Of a stretch of 64,000 nucleotides of DNA, positions 14,001 to 24,200 are shown piece after piece. Numbering within the stretch: the stretch's first letter is position 1; every line of letters starts with the position of its first letter. This stretch comes from Leptodactylus fallax (Eukaryota; Chordata; Amphibia; Anura; Leptodactylidae). Below the pieces are notes generated by a model. The model was not told the origin of the DNA and ran no database searches. It saw only the letters and a list, made by a program, of their open reading frames with translations. Location: positions 806,001 to 870,000 of the forward strand of contig CAMRHE010000507.1 of the NCBI GenBank assembly GCA_947044405.1. The letters are read 5' to 3'. The position numbers and the translations under genes are program-made.

Positions 14001-16003
14001 GTTTATATTTGAATCCCTGGTTATCTAGGATAATGTCCTGTATTTTGCTGGTCTACGTTAGAAGAGGGATTATTACCTGGTGGTCTAGGTTAATGTCCCC
14101 TTTATTGGTGGAAGAAGGAGTTAATATTTGATGTCTTGGTGGTCTAGGGTAATGCTCCCTTCATTTAGTGGTCTAGGGTAGAAAAAGGTGTTAATATGTG
14201 ATTTCCTGGTAGTGTAGGGTAATGCCTCCTTCATTTAGTGGTCTATGGTAGAAGAAGGGGATTAATATTTGGTGTCCTGGTGGTGTAGGGCAATGCCCCT
14301 TCATTTAGTGGCCTAGGGTAGTAGAGGGGGTAAATAGCTGATGCCCTTGTGGTCTAGAGTAATCTAAAGATGGGGGTTAATATTTGATGCCCTGGTGGTG
14401 TAGGGTAGAAGAGGATGTTAATGTTTGATGCTCCGGTGGTGTAGGGTAATGTCCCCTTCATTTAGTGGCCTAGGGTAGAAGAGGATGTTAATATTTGATG
14501 CCCTGGTGGTGTAGAGTAATGTCCCCTTTATTTAGTGGCCTAGGGTAGAAGAGGGTGTTAATATTTGGTGTCTTGGTGGTGTAGAGTAATGTCCCTTTCA
14601 TTTAGTGGCCTAGGGTAGAAGAAGGGGGTAATATTTGGTGTCCTGGTGGTGTAGGGTAGAAGAGGATGTTAATATTTAATGCCCTGGTGGTGTAGGGCAA
14701 TGCCCCTTCCTTGGCGTTCCAGCTTAGTAGAGGGGGTTATTACCTGGTGGGTTTTCCCAGGCTCCAGGACTGCGTCCTGCTGTCCTGCTGCCCCTCATAT
14801 AGGTCGGTCCTCTTGTCCCTGCCTGGCCCTGGCCACCCTCTATGACGAGTCCTGGTGTCACATATAACATATCTGAACACGCCGTTTCTTTCAGGGGATG
14901 TCAGAAACCTTCCAGACGTTGCATCACCTGGTACATAAGGGTGTGAAGGTTGTGATGGACATCCCGTACGAGCTGTGGAATGAAACGTCTGCCGAGGTGG
15001 CCGATATGAAGAAGCAGGTAAGTGCTGAGATAGTAGATGCGGTGTACATGGTGCTGCCATCTCTGGTGACCCTGCTTATAACACCCATCCTGCTCTCACC
15101 AACAGTGTGACGTCATGATGGAGGAGTATGAAGATGTCATCGAAGACTGGTATCGGCATCACCAGCACGAGGACCTTACTAAGTTTCTGTGTGCGAACCA
15201 CGTCCTCAAGGGGCATGACCAAAGTGAGTGGTTAAAGTGGAGGAGGCAACTAAAACTACCCCTTATCTCAGGACCTGTCCATCTTGTCATTCTGCATATA
15301 ATATTCTTTACTTTGGCCTGGAGTGGGGTGGGGGGTGGGCAACCCTCTCGACAAGCCAAAATGCTAAGTTTTGCATGCAGATAGTGGAGATGAACTGCAA
15401 TTCCAGACACAGCCTCTGGACAAGGGTGGCGCTATTTTTGGGGGAAAAAAAGCAGATATGAGCTAGAGTCTACAACATATAGCTGGGTTTACTTTAGGAC
15501 ACTATACCACATGCAAAATTTATCATCCAGGTGATAAGTGTCTGATGCCAGGACCAGTACCGATTACAGGTGGGGCCCCAGCCTTGCCACCCACAGTGAT
15601 CTGACACTTATTACCTCTCCTTTGGATAGGTCACCCATGTCAGATTGGTAGGGATCCCTGCACCCCACTGATTGAAATACTGCATTAACTGACACAGCGC
15701 CACATATCATGTAGTGGCCAGGAGCGGTACTGCACTTGGTTATGATGTGCCATGTATGCCCAGGAGTCACCCCTTGTAACGTTGTGTTGGTTTTGACCAG
15801 GCTGCCTATCGGAGAAGTGGACCGGTAAGAAAGGAGACCCCGGCCCTTCATCTGGGAAGAAGAAATCCAAGAAAGGAGAGAAAAAGAAATCCAAAAAGGG
15901 GGCAAAAGACTCAAATGGTAAGCGCAGCGATGGAGCAACCCCCGGAAAACTGGAAGCTCTGGAGACGCAGATCCCTCACAGCAGGCCCAGTGATGAGCTC
16001 TGA
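10998..16003 (+). CDS. cnpy3: Canopy FGF signalling regulator 3 (six coding exons)
   Basis: CNPY3 (PRAT4A) is an endoplasmic-reticulum co-chaperone that works with the HSP90 paralogue HSP90B1 (gp96) in folding Toll-like receptors and sending them to the surface or endosomes. Joining 10998-11082, 12262-12391, 13268-13364, 14895-15017, 15106-15223 and 15801-16003 gives 251 codons plus TGA, in frame through every GT-AG junction. Residues 1-15 form a hydrophobic signal peptide. Six cysteines (27, 30, 84, 146, 174, 186) match the saposin-like canopy fold. Diagnostic stretches are [52 protein letters not shown] and DWYRHHQ. An N-glycosylation sequon is at Asn133. A lysine-rich tail (194-225) ends in SDEL, an ER-retrieval-like terminus comparable to the mammalian PPDEL end. 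The protein is somewhat shorter than the mammalian form (near 278), mainly at the signal peptide and tail. CNPY4 is excluded by the closer match to CNPY3 throughout. Confidence 0.96.
11162..11511. mobile_element. Foldback (palindromic) element in cnpy3 intron 1
   Basis: The arms 11162-11306 and 11365-11511 are long imperfect inverted repeats around a loop of about 58 bp. The left arm starts AGTCGCCCCTCCACTGATTC and the right arm ends GGTGGAGGGGCGGCT. Other paired tracts are GAATACTCT/TTCC, CCTGAGCTAT/ATAGCTCAGG and GGTGTCAGACAGGAGCAGGC with its complement. A TTAA followed by AGAGGACCTTTCACC lies 42 bp left of the arm, so the full element may be larger. No coding capacity is seen. Confidence 0.85.
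11592..11827. mobile_element. TTAA-bounded palindromic MITE (T2/Kolobok-like)
   Basis: The left end is TTAAAAGGGATTTGTGG and the right end GGTAAACCCCTTTAA, with TTAA at both edges. Inner inverted tracts GGATTTTTCATACTGATG and CATCAGTATGAAAAATCC pair exactly. The TTAA target and AGGG-type terminus match the T2-family/Kolobok MITEs of frogs. The assignment to that class is from memory of the family, not a search. Confidence 0.8.
11828..12261. other. Rest of cnpy3 intron 1
   Basis: Apart from the acceptor of the next exon I see no gene or clear repeat here. Confidence 0.6.
12262..12391 (+). CDS. cnpy3: cnpy3 coding exon 2
   Basis: The acceptor is TCTCTTGCAG and the donor CTC|GTGAGT. It encodes residues 29-72 with the CxxC-like pair completed by Cys30, then [14 protein letters not shown] and a lysine-rich loop (62-68). 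The phase is 1 in and 2 out, which joins exactly to the next exon. Confidence 0.95.
12392..13267. other. cnpy3 intron 2
   Basis: This is ordinary intronic sequence with a pyrimidine-rich end at the acceptor. Short open frames are not supported by any recognisable protein. Confidence 0.7.
13268..13364 (+). CDS. cnpy3: cnpy3 coding exon 3
   Basis: The acceptor is TTTTTTCCAG and the donor AAG|GTATTG. It encodes residues 73-104, including DIRLIEVTE, Cys84 and [12 protein letters not shown], all strongly typical of CNPY3. It ends in phase 0. Confidence 0.95.
13650..14735. repeat. Degenerate ~70-bp tandem array in cnpy3 intron 3
   Basis: About 15 diverged copies carry GTGGTCTAGGGTAATG, CCCCTTCATTTAGTGG, CCTAGGGTAGAAGAGG and GTTAATATTTGATGCC in that order. 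Several copies are truncated. Divergence is far higher than in arrays A and C, so this array is older. Confidence 0.88.
14895..15017 (+). CDS. cnpy3: cnpy3 coding exon 4
   Basis: The acceptor is TTTCTTTCAG and the donor CAG|GTAAGT. Its 41 codons (residues 105-145) include [20 protein letters not shown] and [15 protein letters not shown]. The exon is phase 0 at both ends. Confidence 0.96.
15106..15223 (+). CDS. cnpy3: cnpy3 coding exon 5
   Basis: The acceptor is CACCAACAG and the donor AAA|GTGAGT. It encodes residues 146-184 plus one base, with Cys146, DWYRHHQ and [10 protein letters not shown]. The intron before it is only 88 bp (15018-15105). Confidence 0.95.
15440..15775. repeat. Interspersed repeat remnants in cnpy3 intron 5
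   Basis: GGTGATAAGTGTCTGATGCC with TACCGATTACAGGTGGGGCC, and GGATAGGTCACCCATGTCAG with GGGATCCCTGCACCCCAC, are two oppositely facing halves. They belong to the same family as pieces at 11747-11800, 21110-21190 and 45490-45560. The exact ends are unclear. Confidence 0.55.
15801..16003 (+). CDS. cnpy3: cnpy3 last coding exon
   Basis: The acceptor is TTTTGACCAG. It encodes Ser185 (split), [12 protein letters not shown], the lysine/serine-rich tail and the SDEL terminus, then TGA. A donor-like GTAAGC (15918) lies inside, but reading through it gives the expected ER-retrieval end. Confidence 0.93.
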
Positions 16004-16249
16004 CACGTCAGCTCTCCAGCCCCAAGGGAGCTGGACTGGTTAGGTTGACACCTTGACCCCGGGCGGCTGGGTCCTAGTCCCTGCATATCCTTGTTATTGG
16101 CGACACTCCAGGATATGTGATAGTGGTGAAGACCTTGGACACGTCATGTCTACTATCTGAAGATGGATCCATATATATATGAAGATCTTTTTGTAGATTC
16201 TCCGACTTGAAGTGAAATAGGTCCATGATTCTCTGCTGACTTGGAATTC

Positions 16250-16485
16250 TGTCTGCCTCCAGCCACCACTAGGGGGAGCTTATTGTGTATGATTTTATTC
16301 TTAGGATTGCAGAGAGCTCCCTCTTGTGGTGGTTGCAGGCAGCCCGAATTGTGTCATTTAACTGTCAGTGCAGGGGTTTTGGAGCTCTGCATCAGTAAAA
16401 CAGAGCTCTGACCACTGAAAAGTTGATAAGCACAGGATGTTGAACCTAAAAGTGTCGAAGGATGGACATTCCCTCTAAATCCTGT
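16250..16485. repeat. Palindromic interspersed repeat in the cnpy3 3' UTR
   Basis: CCACCACTAGGGGGAGCT and AGCTCCCTCTTGTGGTGG form an inverted pair around about 40 bp. A related copy lies at 32750-32900, with GGCCACCACAAGG, GAGCTCCCTCTATTGG and the same following GGAGCTCTG motif. Confidence 0.7.
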
Positions 16486-16832
16486 TGGACTGCTGTAACT
16501 CCAGAGCTCTAGCAGGGCCCACATGGCTTGTGTGCCTGGCCTCTGCCAGTATTATCACTTTTTACTGTTACATTCTTCCGGGTCATTTCTGGATCATTTA
16601 CCCCTGCACCGGCCGGCTCCTACTTTCATAGCGGACCCATCTCCTTCTGCCCACCAGGTCTCCATCTGCCAGTGTTTTAACCCCCTTGTCTCTTGTTGCT
16701 GGCTGCCCCTTATGTTTTTGTGATCGTCTCTCTTTTGTCCAGAACATTCTCGCCCTGTGTGGTTATTTTTGCTGTCGGCTTTTGATTGGTCATGTCTTTC
16801 TGTTCTGCAGACCTGTTTTATTTTCATACATC

Positions 16833-16838
16833 AATAAA
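16833..16838 (+). terminator. Poly(A) signal AATAAA
   Basis: A canonical AATAAA lies 830 bp after the CNPY3 stop codon, following CATACATC and followed by GATATTG. It is the first clear canonical signal after the gene. Confidence 0.65.
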
Positions 16839-16860
16839 GATATTGACAATTCCCATCATG

Positions 16861-17585
16861 GACGTGCCTACAGCCTTTTATCTGCTCAGGCAGGCAACAC
16901 TGGGAGAGGTCTTGGGGGTCTCCTATGCTGAGACTCGCCAGGTCAGAAGCGGAAAGGCTCACATGACCACTGAGACCAATCATGACCTCTGCCGCTATTG
17001 GTTAGGAATCATGTGAGTGATGTCATCGGTCCCTTTCCAGCAACTGCTGAGCCCACTGGTCATGTGACTTTCTCCGCACCTGGCCTGGGGAGTTTCGGCA
17101 TGGGAGGAAAAAGGAACTGGGGACAGGTGATTTTTTTTTGGTTTGTTTTACACCTACCAGGGTCACTTCTGAGTTTGCTACTATTCCTGTATAACCCCTC
17201 TAACTGTCCTCCAGAAAGAAGAAAGCTCTCTCTCTAGCGCCACCTATAGGTAGCTATCATGTACGTCAGTGTCACCCCTTATCTGATTGGTGGGATGTAT
17301 CCTGAGATTGGGGGCTCCGAATTGCTTATCTTGATTGTAGGGACTGCCATTCAAGTCTACAGATTACAGAGATTGCCATTGGCCATTTCCCCAGGCCCAT
17401 AGATTTACGTAGAGGGGAAAGGACATGCTGGAGAGGAGGAATAACCCTCTAAAGAAGTGAAATGCACAAAATATCCTGTCACTCCCCCCCACTGCCCTGT
17501 CTGCAGTAGGCCAAGACATGTCGAGTCCCGCCTCCTCTACCAGTGTAATAAGGATAGATTTACTATCAAATATGTAGGGATTCGG
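16861..17585. other. Unassigned sequence downstream of cnpy3
   Basis: I see no gene and no clear repeat. Short open frames lack any recognisable domain. Confidence 0.55.
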
Positions 17586-17587
17586 AT

Positions 17588-17810
17588 GCATTTACATCTG
17601 TGTCCATCCCAGGACTAGAAGAACAGAAAAAGGGCCTGTGTGATGATGGACAACAGCGGAGGCCGAGGGACCACACTGACTGTAATGGGGTCTGCCAGGT
17701 GTCTATTATTTTTGTCCTAACGTTACCGGAGGAAATTGTCGGGTGTGCAAAACTTTTTCGTCCAGGATTTTTGACTGTGCTGGACAGACACCCGGCGTGA
17801 ATCTCCACCT
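17588..17810. mobile_element. Interspersed element, 'family M' copy
   Basis: The stretch contains CTGTAATGGGGTCTGCC and GGTGTCTATTATTTTTGTCC, shared with copies at 37354-37600, 46530-46725 and 49410-49665. Each of those carries a GGACACC/TATAATGGGGTC/GGTGTC core. No coding capacity is seen. The element class is not identified. Confidence 0.5.
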
Positions 17811-18224
17811 TTTAACACAATGTCTTTTTAGGTCCAAATTCTAGAATTCGAAAGGATTTTTCTATCACAAAAAGGGGGTCACCCAACCCTCTTGTCATGG
17901 CTGCCGTGAGTGGAGAGGTCAACTCTTACTGCTCAATTTCAGAGCCATCCATAAGGTCCCATTCTCAAGATAGGTGCAGGTCACAGAGGTGGGGCCAACA
18001 TCTATGGGACGTCCTGTGGAGATGCCAAAAAGGAATATCCCTTTTATGAATGGGATGGAGCTGAAAGTCTTTGGCTTTATCTTTGGTCGGCAATGAACTC
18101 GGCAACAAGAAGGTCCCTGCATGTCCTGGCAAAGTTATCAGCGGGAACAGATTGTGCTCAGTGAGCTATGCAGCTATGGGGAGCTGCCATGATGTAGTCT
18201 GCTCCTGGCCCGACAGAGGACCCT

Positions 18225-18860
18225 TAGGGGTTATGTGCATGGTGTTTATATGTTCAGTGGGGATTAGGTGGGCGAAGCGGGCATGCTCAATTGTGTTTAT
18301 ATAAATAGATCTCGTATGTTCATTTGGGATCATGTGGGTGAAACCTGATCAATTGGGATCATGTGGGTGGAGCCTGATCAATTGGCGATCATGTGGATGG
18401 AGCCTGCTCAATTGGCGATCATGTGGGTGGAGCCTAATCAATTGAGATCATGTGGGTGGGGCCTGATCAATTGGGATCATGGGGGTGACACTTCTATGTC
18501 CAATTGGTATTATGGGGCTGGAGTTTGCTTAGTTGGGTTTGTATTTTCAATTGGGATTATGTAGGTGGAGTATGTATGATCAAATTATATTATATGGGCG
18601 GAGTTTTTATGTTCAAATGGGATTATGAAGGTGAAGCCTGTATGTTCGGATAGGATTATGTAGGTGGAGTTTGTATATTCAGATGGGATTACACAAGTGA
18701 AATTTGTATGTTCAATTAAGATTATGTGGAACCCTCTAGACACAACTGGGATTGTGATGGAACATCCTGATTTGTTCAATTGGGATTACGTGGGAAGATT
18801 TTTTATGTTCAATTGGGATTATGTAGCTGTAGTTTTCATGTTCAGTTGTGATTAAGGATG
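18225..18860. repeat. Degenerate ~29-35-bp tandem array
   Basis: Repeated units of the type TTCAATTGGGATTATGT, AGGTGGAGTTTGTATG form about 18 diverged copies. Early copies (18345-18480) are shorter and read GATCAATTGGGATCATGTG. Confidence 0.88.
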
Positions 18861-18869
18861 GGCCTGGGA

Positions 18870-19260
18870 GTCTAAAGATAAATATGAAAAAATGAAATGA
18901 AAAAGTTTTTAAAAAATATATAAAAAATAAAATATATATAAAATATCACCCCCCCTTTCCCTAGATCAACTAAAAATCAATAAACAAAGTAAAAGAATTG
19001 CACATTAGGAATCGCCGTGTCCAAAAAATCCCAAACTCTAAACATATTAAAAGAAATCAAAAGTATTTGTCCCATATGGTGAAAAAAAAAAATCTAAATT
19101 TCCTAACCGCAGTTTTTTTTGTCTGTTACGGCTCCTTAAAAAAACTGAACAATCAAAACGTCAGAAAATTCCCAGAATGGTATAAATAAAGAGCACGTCT
19201 GGCCCCACAAAAAAGACGCCTTATGATATGGTCCCGGATCAGACCGTGTCATTTACGGGG
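18870..19260. repeat. A-rich interspersed repeat
   Basis: An A/T-rich block contains GCACATTAGGAATCGCCGTG, CCATATGGTGAAAAAAAA and GGTATAAATAAAGAGCACG. The same order (ACACATTAGGTATCCCTGTG, CCCATAAGGTGAATGCC, GGTATAAATGAAAGGTACA) recurs at 46080-46260, so this is a dispersed element. A weaker relative is at 61770-61960. Confidence 0.75.
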
Positions 19261-19269
19261 CCTGACTTT

Positions 19270-20005
19270 CTAGTAGCGTAACTAGCAAAGACTGGGCCCC
19301 CCAGCAAACTTTTGACTTGGGCCCCCACCCAAGTCATTTCCTGGTCCTCACACAATACAACGCCCCATTTGCACAAACTATAATGTCCCAAAGTGGCCTC
19401 CACACAGTATAATGTCCCATAGCGGCCCCTATACATAGTATAATGTCCCATAGCGGCCCCTATACATAGTATAATGTCTCATAGTGGCCCCTATACATAG
19501 TATAATGTCTCATAGCGGCCCCTATACATAGTATAATGTCCTATAGCGGTCTGGGACATCACCAAAGAGGCCCGAAGACTGCGGGGAGTCACGCCAGAGA
19601 GGTGGTTTATTGTTTTTTTTTTATGTTTTTTTTAATGGTTTTAATGTTTGTCACATCCCTTGGGCCTCCGGGGGTCTGAAAAGACCCCAGAATATAATGA
19701 TAGCAGTTTTGTGGCGTTCGCAGTCCCACGGCTTCACTTACCGATCCCCACTCCTGCTCACAGATGCATCCGCTTCCCCTTCTGCCCTCTGGGAAGCCCC
19801 GCGACATCATATGGGACACAGAAGGGGAAGCGGAGGCGGCCATGAGCAGGAGCGGTAAATAGGGCCTGTTACCTGCTAGGGTTACTCCAGTAGGTAACGG
19901 CCTAATAAAAAAAAAAAAAAGCATCAGGGATTCGCCGGGCCCCCTAAGTTCCCGGGCCCTGTGGCAGCCGCTACTGCTGCTACCCCGATAATTACACCAC
20001 TGATC
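19270..20005. mobile_element. Non-autonomous element with internal 31-bp tandem tract
   Basis: The left end TAGTAGCGTAACTAG and the right end GATAATTACACCACTGA are inverted relatives of each other. Both flank GGGCCC-rich sequence. The interior holds five or six units of CCCCTATACATAGTATAATG (19370-19550) and a palindromic pair around 19740-19850 (CTTCCCCTTCTGCC with GAAGGGGAAGCGG). No transposase is present. Short relatives are at 39455-39632 and 50811-50950. Confidence 0.65.
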
Positions 20006-20103
20006 GGGCCCCTTATAAGAGGTCACTAGATGGGTCGACAACGTCATGCTGCTTGATTAACGCAAAAACTATACAAAAACTGTACAATTTGTCCAACAAA
20101 AAA

Positions 20104-20120
20104 CCCCCCCCCCCCCCCCC
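20104..20120. repeat. Homopolymer C17
   Basis: Seventeen consecutive C residues follow an A-rich run. Confidence 0.95.
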
Positions 20121-20730
20121 AATACAGCATTGAGAGGGGAAAAATAAAAAGTTATGGCTTCTAGAAGGTGGGGAGTAAAAAACAGACACGAGAAATGGCT
20201 GCGGCAGGAAGGGGTTAAAGCCTGGCCATCCCGGTGACGGAAATGTTTATGTCTGTCCTGGGGACCGGCAGCTAAAAATAACAAGACATAATATACATGA
20301 CAAGTCAAAGCGGCAAAGACACAAGTTCTGCAGAACATTGTCACTTTGAAGCCCAGAAGCTGACATATTTTTGAATCCCCTCTTCCCCACAGCTAGGGCC
20401 CAGCCGGCTGCTTCACCCCCCGCCACCCTGGCTATCTGCCGCAGCTAATTATATCTCGTTCCCTACAGGACGACAGGAAGTTCATATCTGCAGTTTACAG
20501 GCCGGTTATAACCTCTCGCCAATGCATAATAAAAACAGTGACAAGAAGGTAAACATCTCATTATGCCGGGATGACGCCGATAACCGCGACCTCAGTAATG
20601 AGCAGGAACATTTCACAAAAAGTTGGGGCATTAATAACTGGACTGGACGCTAGGTGGCGCTCTACCACCCTGACAAAAAATATAGGAGTACTACAAGCCG
20701 TCATCGGGTAGAGTGATATGACTAGTTAAA
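20121..20730. other. Unique-looking sequence, no gene seen
   Basis: The stretch around 20460-20630 (including CATAATAAAAACAGTGAC and GATGACGCCGATAACCGCG) lacks repeat features, unlike its surroundings. It could be conserved non-coding DNA, but this cannot be tested here. Confidence 0.4.
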
Positions 20731-20731
20731 G

Positions 20732-20845
20732 CTAAATTCACATCTGCACAGAAAATCTGCGGACCCCATTTACTATAATGTTACTGCTATTCCTCCAACA
20801 GACCAGAACAATGGAGAGGCGACGCTAGTGTGAATTTAGCATAAC
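20732..20845. mobile_element. Short MITE-like element with inverted ends
   Basis: GCTAAATTCACATCTG at the left and GCTAGTGTGAATTTAGC at the right are inverted repeats. The interior has GGACCCCATTTACTATAATG, resembling the family M core. Confidence 0.65.
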
Positions 20846-21099
20846 AATAGGCCGATTGGCTCTGGTGCCCCTTTATGTTTGTGGAGACCAGAGGAACTGA
20901 CAGAATCCATTTTTGCAGATCCTCATGTTCATCTTAAGGCCTTATTCACATGACAGTATTTTGGTCAGTATTCTGCATCAGTATTTCCAAATCTTACACT
21001 TGCGAATATCAGAGGGCTCAGCTGACACCATTCGTCATATATCTGTGCAGTACACTGTACTCTCTGCACAATCGAATATTGTACTATACTTACCCAAGG

Positions 21100-21271
21100 G
21101 TAATGGATACTGATGAGGTATCGACAGGATAGGTTTATCAGTATCTGACTGGTGAGGTCCGACACCTGGACCCCGCACCAATCAACTGATTCACCTGCCA
21201 GAAAAAGCATACAAAGTATTATGTTGAAGCAGCTCTGCTCCTATTCAAGTAAGTGAAAGTAAAGCTGCAGT
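21100..21271. mobile_element. Interspersed element flanking array C
   Basis: GATGAGGTATCGACAGGATAG, GGTTTATCAGTATCTGAC, GGTGAGGTCCGACACCTGG and ACCAATCAACTGATTC follow the order of a family also seen in opposite orientation at 45400-45600. It runs straight into the first array C units through AGCTGCAGTTCTGGAGGG. Confidence 0.6.
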
Positions 21272-24200
21272 TCTGGAGGGTACACTACTACAGCTCTGGC
21301 TCCGTACACTGTACGACCACTACTACAGCTCTGGCTCCCTACACTGTGCGGCCACTATTACAGCTCTGGCTCTGTACACTGTATGGCCACTACTACAGCT
21401 CTGGCTCCCTACACTGTGCGGCCACTACTACAGCTCTGGCTCTGTACACTGTACGGCCACTACTACAGCTCTGGCTCCCTACACTGTACGGCCACTACTA
21501 CAGCTCTGGCTCCGTACACTGTACGACCACTACTACAGCTCTGGCTCCCTACACTGTGCGGCCACTACTACAGCTCTGGCTCTGTACACTGTACGGCCAC
21601 TACTACACCTCTGGCTCCCTACACTGTACGGCCACTACTACAGCTCTGGCTCCATACACTGTGCGACCACTACTACAGCTCTGGCTCTGTACACTGTACG
21701 GCCACTACTACAGCTCTGGCTCCCTACACTGTACAGCCACTACTACAGCTCTGGCTCCCTACACTGTGCGGCCACTACTACAGCTCTGGCTCCATACACT
21801 GTACGGCCACTACTACAGCTCTGGCTCCGTACACTGTACGACCACTACTACAGCTCTGGCTCCCTACACTGTGCGGCCACTACTACAGCTCTGGCTCTGT
21901 ACACTGTACGGCCACTACTACACCTCTGGCTCCCTACACTGTACGGCCACCACTACAGCTCTGGCTCCGTACACTGTACGGCCACTACTACAGCTCTGGC
22001 TCCATACACTGTGCGACCACTACTACAGCTCTGGCTCCCTACACTGTGCGGCCACTACTACAGCTCTGGCTCTGTACACTGTACGGCCACTACTACAGCT
22101 CTGGCTCCCTACACTGTACGGCCACCACTACACCTCTGGCTCCGTACACTGTACGGCCACTACTACAGCTCTGGCTCCCTACACTGTGCGGCCACTACTA
22201 CAGCTCTGGCTCCGTACACTGTACGACCACTACTACAGCTCTGGCTCCCTACACTGTGCGGCCACTACTACAGCTCTGGCTCTGTACACTGTACAGCCAC
22301 TACTACAACTCTGGCTCCCTACACTGTACGGCCACTACTACAGCTCTGGCTCTGTACACTGTACGGCCACTACTACAGCTCTGGCTCCGTACACTGTACG
22401 ACCACTACTACAGCTCTGGCTCCCTACACTGTGCGGCCACTACTACAGCTCTGGCTCCGTACACTGTACGGCCACTACTACAGCTCTGGCTCCCTACACT
22501 GTACGGCCACTACTACAGCTCTGGCTCCGTACACTGTACGACCACTACTACAGCTCTGGCTCCCTACACTGTGCGGCCACTACTACAGCTCTGGCTCTGT
22601 ACACTGTACGGCCACTACTACAGCTCTGGCTCCCTACACTGTACGGCCACCACTACAGCTCTGGCTCCGTACACTGTACGGCCACTACTACAACTCTGGC
22701 TGCCTACACTGTGCGGCCACTACTACAGCTCTGGCTCTGTACACTGTACGGCCACTACTACAGCTCTGGCTCCGTACACTGTACGACCACTACTACAGCT
22801 CTGGCTCCCTACACTGTGCGGCCACTACTACAGCTCTGGCTCTGTACACTGTACAGCCACTACTACACCTCTGGCTCCCTACACTGTACGGCCACCACTA
22901 CAGCTCTGGCTCCGTACACTGTACGGCCACTACTACAGCTCTGGCTCCATACACTGTGCGACCACTACTACAGCTCTGGCTCCGTACACTGTACGGCCAC
23001 TACTACAGCTCTGGCTCCCTACACTGTACGGCCACCACTACACCTCTGGCTCCGTACACTGTATGGCCACTACTACAGCTCTGGCTCCCTACACTGTGCG
23101 GCCACTACTACAGCTCTGGCTCCGTACACTGTACGACCACTACTACAGCTCTGGCTCCCTACACTGTGCGGCCACTACTACAGCTCTGGCTCTGTACACT
23201 GTACAGCCACTACTACAACTCTGGCTCCCTACACTGTACGGTCACTACTACAGCTCTGGCTCTGTACACTGTACGGCCACTACTACAGCTCTGGCTCCGT
23301 ACACTGTACGACCACTACTACAGCTCTGGCTCCCTACACTGTGCGGCCACTACTACAGCTCTGGTTCTGTACACTGTACGGCCACTACTACAGCTCTGGC
23401 TCCCTACACTGTACGGCCACTACTACAGCTCTGGCTCCGTACACTGTACAACCACTACTACAGCTCTGGCTCCCTACACTGTACGGCCACCACTACAGCT
23501 CTGGCTCCGTACACTGTACGGCCACTACTACAGCTCTGGCTCCGTACACTGTGCGGCCACTACTACAGCTCTGGCTCTGTAAACTGTACGGCCACTACTA
23601 CAGCTCTGGCTCCCTACACTGTGCGGCCACTACTACAGCTCTGGCTCTGTAAACTGTACGGCCACTACTACAGCTCTGGCTCCCTACACTGTGCGGCCAC
23701 TACTACAGCTCTGGCTCTGTAAACTGTACGGCCACTACTACAGCTCTGGCTCCCTACACTGTACGGCCACCACTACACCTCTGGCTCCGTACACTGTATG
23801 GCCACTACTACAGCTCTGGCTCCCTACACTGTGCGGCCACTACTACAGCTCTGGCTCCGTACACTGTACGACCACTACTACAGCTCTGGCTCCCTACACT
23901 GTGCGGCCACTACTACAGCTCTGGCTCTGTACACTGTACAGCCACTACTACAACTCTGGCTCCCTACACTGTACGGCCACTACTACAGCTCTGGCTCCGT
24001 ACACTGTACGGCCACTACTACAGCTCTGGCTCCGTACACTGTACGGCCACTACTACAGCTCTGGCTCCCTACACTGTACGGCCACTACTCCAGCTCTGGC
24101 TCCGTACACTGTACGGCCACTACTACAGCTCTGGCTCCCTACACTGTACAGCCACTACTACAGCTCTGGCTCCCTACACTGTGCGGCCACTACTACAGCT

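Larger units (their letters stand above)
16004..16860 (+). other. cnpy3: cnpy3 3' untranslated region (inferred)
   Basis: The region runs from the stop codon to just past AATAAA at 16833. It contains a palindromic interspersed repeat near 16255-16350. The end position is inferred from the poly(A) signal only. Confidence 0.65.

Noticed and set aside
15911..16003. An extra intron starting at GTAAGC in the cnpy3 tail
   Set aside because: Reading through keeps the frame and ends in SDEL, the expected ER-retrieval type of terminus, followed directly by TGA.
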